The notes under the pieces: model-generated
Database searches by the model: none
What the model was told of the DNA's origin: nothing
The model's input: only the letters and a program-made list of their open reading frames with translations
Translations under genes and position numbers: made by a program
Shown here: positions 6,666 to 8,868 of the stretch, one piece after another
Numbering within the stretch: position 1 is the first letter of the stretch
Layout: each line of letters opens with the position of its first letter
NCBI GenBank assembly: GCA_011048855.1
Contig: DSCZ01000079.1
Location: 1 to 8,868, forward strand
DNA: 8,868 bases
Direction: 5' to 3'
From: Desulfobacteraceae bacterium
GTDB lineage: Bacteria > Desulfobacterota > DSM-4660 > Desulfatiglandales > Desulfatiglandaceae

Positions 6666-7259
6666 TTACCAACCCATGGAACGACGTTTGGCAACCTTGC
6701 GGATTTCCTTATCATCAGCCCATTCGATCAGGCCTCTCTCCACATCCGTCAGATTCATTGTAATTTTGAACCAGACATCCCGTTGCCCTTTATAACTCTT
6801 GGATATGGATGTGATTTCTCCAAACAGGATGTAACTGGCTCCGGCCAATTTCCCCATACGGACAAGCGTATCCGGGTCAGCCAGGTTGGAACTCTGAAAC
6901 TCTTGCTCCTTTAATAGGCTGTCGGGGATATCGCTGCGCGCTGTCACACGTACCCTGCCGTTCTTCAGCAGGATAGTGCGAATCTTGTCGGTAATGGCTT
7001 TGGTGTCGATGTGTTCGTGGGTCTTGTTACGAATATTATCAACCAGGATAATGGGTCTTCCGTCCAAAATCGGACTTTCCACCAGAGACCCCACCATTTT
7101 CTCTGCAATCATATGCAAATCCGTTGCGCCGAAATCGGCTGTCAGACGTTCTACTCCTCCAGGATCCGCATATTGGACACGGGTTCCCGTGGAAGCGCAA
7201 CCAAAAAACAACATCAAAGCCGGGAACAGCACCACAAGCAAACACTTTCTTTTTCTCAT
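6666..7259 (-). CDS. lpoB: LpoB-like lipoprotein, putative penicillin-binding-protein activator
   Basis: The product has 197 residues. A lipoprotein signal peptide ends in LFFGC with the lipid-modified Cys at 21; Ala at +2 predicts sorting to the outer membrane. The mature part fits the LpoB fold: TDLHMIAEKMVGSLVESP, the strand RPIILVDNIRNKTHEHIDT, IRTILLKNGRVRVTARSD, the helix DTLVRMGKLAGASYILFGEI, and the closing strand FKITMNLTDVERGLIEWADD. In Escherichia coli LpoB crosses the periplasm and stimulates PBP1B glycosyltransferase and transpeptidase activity. This protein lacks the long disordered N-terminal tether of the enterobacterial one, so its partner may differ. The start overlaps the YcfL-like stop (ATGA) and follows a purine-rich AAGGAAGGGG. 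The ycfL-lpoB adjacency is the same as in E. coli, which strengthens both calls. Family is solid; PBP activation is inferred. Confidence 0.88.
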   Translation of the reverse strand: MRKRKCLLVVLFPALMLFFGCASTGTRVQYADPGGVERLTADFGATDLHMIAEKMVGSLVESPILDGRPIILVDNIRNKTHEHIDTKAITDKIRTILLKNGRVRVTARSDIPDSLLKEQEFQSSNLADPDTLVRMGKLAGASYILFGEITSISKSYKGQRDVWFKITMNLTDVERGLIEWADDKEIRKVAKRRSMGW

Positions 7260-7678
7260 TTTTCCCCTTCCTTACGGAGCACAAGCTCAAATATCAAAGC
7301 TTCATTTTCCAGAGTGGTTCCCTCAATCCAGACATTGCCCTTACCGGGCACAACTGCGGGAAACCAGGTAGCGTTCTCAGCGCTCACGGGCGATCCATTC
7401 ACACGCATCCAGCGAAAGGAGTATTCAAACCGATATTCAGCTGTACGGCGATTGCGAAAAAGTACCTTAACGGTCAGGCCATCGCCAATCTCCCCGAGCC
7501 GGATATCCTCCAAGTCCAGGGCGGAAGCAACTCCGGCCTGGAGAACCCTTACGGAGCCGGAGACATCACCGCCCTGCAGCAAATCCGCCATGCGTTCGTT
7601 CAAACCGACCCGATGGGTACAACCGCTCCAAAAACCAACTAAAAGCAACAGCACCAACACACTCAACTTTGTTTTCAT
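7256..7678 (-). CDS. YcfL-like (DUF1425) lipoprotein
   Basis: The chosen start is ATG 7678, giving 140 residues, because AGGAGG lies just before it and a lipoprotein signal follows at once (MKTKLSVLVLLLLVGFWSGC, Cys20). A longer frame from 7783 would lie within the previous gene. The mature part matches DUF1425: VASALDLEDIRLGEIGDGL, a strand TVKVLFRNRR, then AEYRFEYSFRWMRVNG, with aromatic residues in the Y-R-F-x-W pattern typical of the family, and a final strand ALIFELVLR. In E. coli YcfL is an outer-membrane lipoprotein of unknown function encoded beside lpoB, as here. Stop overlaps the LpoB-like start by four bases, so the two are probably made together and may work together. Function not established. 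Confidence 0.85.
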   Translation of the reverse strand: MKTKLSVLVLLLLVGFWSGCTHRVGLNERMADLLQGGDVSGSVRVLQAGVASALDLEDIRLGEIGDGLTVKVLFRNRRTAEYRFEYSFRWMRVNGSPVSAENATWFPAVVPGKGNVWIEGTTLENEALIFELVLRKEGEK

Positions 7679-7682
7679 GTAT

Positions 7683-7688
7683 CCTCCT
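7683..7688 (-). promoter_or_regulatory. Strong Shine-Dalgarno deciding the YcfL-like start
   Basis: A perfect AGGAGG on the minus strand lies four bases before ATG 7678, in the 28-base gap after the COG3014-type gene. It decides between the 7678 start and the longer open frame from 7783. Confidence 0.75.
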
Positions 7689-7706
7689 GATGTTCGCTCA
7701 CCTCCA

Positions 7707-8868
7707 TTAGATTTGAACCGAATGTACGGCCCTTCGATTGCCCATGCATTGAATAATAACCAGGGTCTTTCTGCCCGGGGCAACCTCCACGTTTACATCA
7801 CGGGAAAATTGTTCGTAACCGGACTCCTTGGCTTTCAAATTCAATGTAAGCGTACCGGGTTCCACTTTTTCTACAAAACCCTGCACGGTAGCGGGAAGTT
7901 CATACCAACCTCGCAAGTCAGGCCGCTCTGTAACCGTGTTGATCACCTTAGCTGCCAGTTTGCCCAATAACCCGAGACGCTTTCCCGATTCTTTTTCCAC
8001 GCTTCTCTTGGTTAACAGGCGGATGACTTGACGAACAATGATCCCCGGCATTCTTTTTTTTAAAGACTTTGTAATAATGGGAATGAAGTCCACTAAGGTT
8101 TCAGTCCGCCCAATACTTCCATTGCCGTTAATGCCGACTTCCAGACAATGCTCTCCAGAATAAAAAGTAACCGGGTCATAAAAGGGAAAGGCCACGTTGA
8201 AATTCTTGCCGGGCGTCCATAAAGAGAATTTGGTTCCCTTTAGTTGCGGCACTTGCCCCACAAGATACATAACCACGATTTCTCCCATATGTGAATCGTC
8301 CTGAACCAACGCCATTATTTCCTGATATGAATCCTTGGCGACCTGGCTCCATCTGTCTACTGCCTCCCGGTCACCGAGTTGATGGTTCACTTCAATTAAT
8401 TTTTTCAAAACACTCTTGGTTTTGTACAAATGAAAAGATTTTTCGTAATCAATCCGAGCATCATTGAGATCACCAGCCGCTTCATAAATGATTCCAGACA
8501 CAAAATAGGTGAATGCGTTTTTAAAAGAACTCACCACATTGGCTGCATAATCATCCAATACCGCATAATTGGCCATAACGGAATCAATGCTACGGTTTTC
8601 AACATTCTGTTTTTTCTGATATTCCTCCAGTTTCTTTAATTCCCGTTGGTGTTTTTCTTCTTCCTCTTTTTGGCGCAAATCGGCTTTGCGCACTTCCACA
8701 CGGGCACCATCCAGGTCATTGAGAAAAAGGTAATTCAATGCCTGCAATGTGCACAGCATTACCTTCTCGAAACCCCGCCCCTTATATGGCAATTCCAAAT
8801 CCGACGCAAAGGCCGATTCTACATTAGAACCCACATCCCGAACGGATACCTTGGCACGCTCTTCATAC
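7707..8868 (-). CDS. COG3014-type protein with TPR-like and coiled-coil regions, 5' end cut
   Basis: The frame is open through the right edge. A GTG at 8834 is probably not the start, because the upstream codons read YEERAKVSVRDV, which continues the family's N-terminal helical region. So 386 residues are visible and perhaps 60-100 are missing (family length recalled, not checked). Counting from the edge, residues about 29-57 are the conserved block PYKGRGFEKVMLCTLQALNY followed by DLDGARVEVR. A Glu/Lys/Gln coiled coil (about 63-87) follows, then a TPR-like helix pair (AFTYFVSGIIYEAAGDLNDA). The C-terminal part has RPDLRGWYELPATVQG, typical of COG3014, followed by a beta-rich domain. In several Gammaproteobacteria this family sits beside LPP20, YcfL and LpoB genes, as here. 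Function unknown; probably an envelope scaffolding protein. Its GC content is visibly the lowest in the window. Confidence 0.85.
   Translation of the reverse strand, partial: YEERAKVSVRDVGSNVESAFASDLELPYKGRGFEKVMLCTLQALNYLFLNDLDGARVEVRKADLRQKEEEEKHQRELKKLEEYQKKQNVENRSIDSVMANYAVLDDYAANVVSSFKNAFTYFVSGIIYEAAGDLNDARIDYEKSFHLYKTKSVLKKLIEVNHQLGDREAVDRWSQVAKDSYQEIMALVQDDSHMGEIVVMYLVGQVPQLKGTKFSLWTPGKNFNVAFPFYDPVTFYSGEHCLEVGINGNGSIGRTETLVDFIPIITKSLKKRMPGIIVRQVIRLLTKRSVEKESGKRLGLLGKLAAKVINTVTERPDLRGWYELPATVQGFVEKVEPGTLTLNLKAKESGYEQFSRDVNVEVAPGRKTLVIIQCMGNRRAVHSVQI

Larger units (their letters stand above)
1..8868 (-). other. Nine-gene co-directional operon-like unit, open at both ends
   Basis: All nine genes lie on the minus strand. 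Successive junctions, from right to left, are a 28-base gap, a 4-base overlap, a 28-base gap, a 4-base gap, a 4-base overlap, a 17-base gap, a 4-base overlap and a 6-base gap. The ATGA overlaps at 7256-7259, 4654-4657 and 2742-2745 suggest translational coupling. No gap is long enough for an obvious promoter plus terminator, and no hairpin followed by a T-run was seen at any junction. Seven of the nine products appear exported or membrane-anchored. Co-transcription is inferred from spacing only. Confidence 0.85.

Noticed and set aside
7679..7783. Longer start for the YcfL-like protein at 7783
   Set aside because: The perfect AGGAGG and immediate lipoprotein signal at 7678 decide for the shorter protein; the extension lies inside the COG3014-type gene.
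7011..7970. A 319-codon open frame on the plus strand across three genes
   Set aside because: It runs antisense through the LpoB-like, YcfL-like and COG3014-type genes, has no recognisable domain and a composition typical of a shadow frame; the minus-strand proteins match known families with lipoboxes and ribosome sites.
8832..8834. GTG at 8834 as the start of the COG3014-type protein
   Set aside because: The frame remains open to the window edge with family-like helical residues upstream, and starting there would delete much of the N-terminal domain and the export signal.

Overview
The window is packed wall to wall with nine genes, all on the minus strand and so read from right to left. No gap between genes exceeds 28 bases and three neighbouring pairs overlap by 4 bases (ATGA). 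This is the interior of one long operon-like unit: the first gene is cut by the right edge, the last by the left edge, and no internal promoter, terminator, tRNA, rRNA, CRISPR array or mobile element is seen.

The organism is a diderm (two-membrane) bacterium. This rests on two lipoproteins of outer-membrane type (YcfL-like and LpoB-like), several secreted LPP20/FlgT-like proteins and a COG3014-type protein. Hanks-type kinases, one fused to an FGE-sulfatase (formylglycine-generating-enzyme-like) domain, suggest a phylum rich in such signalling, such as Acidobacteriota, Aminicenantota or the PVC group. This placement is a guess; nothing in the window fixes the taxon.

Layout in transcription order. 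(1) 8868-7707: COG3014-type protein, 5' truncated. (2) 7678-7256: YcfL/DUF1425 lipoprotein. (3) 7259-6666: LpoB-like lipoprotein, a putative activator of a peptidoglycan synthase. (4) 6637-5159: LPP20-domain protein with a long coiled coil and a conserved C-terminal domain. (5) 5154-4654: small LPP20-like protein with a C-terminal coiled coil. (6) 4657-3545: FlgT-N-like exported protein. (7) 3527-2742: exported protein with an OB-fold-like N-terminal half, family not recognised. (8) 2745-874: Ser/Thr kinase, membrane segment and periplasmic FGE-sulfatase-like domain. (9) 867-1: a second, paralogous Ser/Thr kinase with its C-terminus beyond the window. Gene 9 has no stop codon inside the window and is easily overlooked.

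Working model (inference): genes 1-4 resemble the COG3014 / YcfL / LpoB / LPP20 neighbourhood known from Gammaproteobacteria, where LpoB activates a bifunctional penicillin-binding protein from the outer membrane. Here it is extended by two further LPP20/FlgT-like proteins, an orphan exported protein and two kinases. The most interesting possibility is an envelope-growth module in which a periplasmic, catalytically dead FGE domain senses or docks envelope proteins and passes this to a cytoplasmic kinase. A run of eight G inside the RGGS codons of that FGE domain could also make it switchable by slippage.
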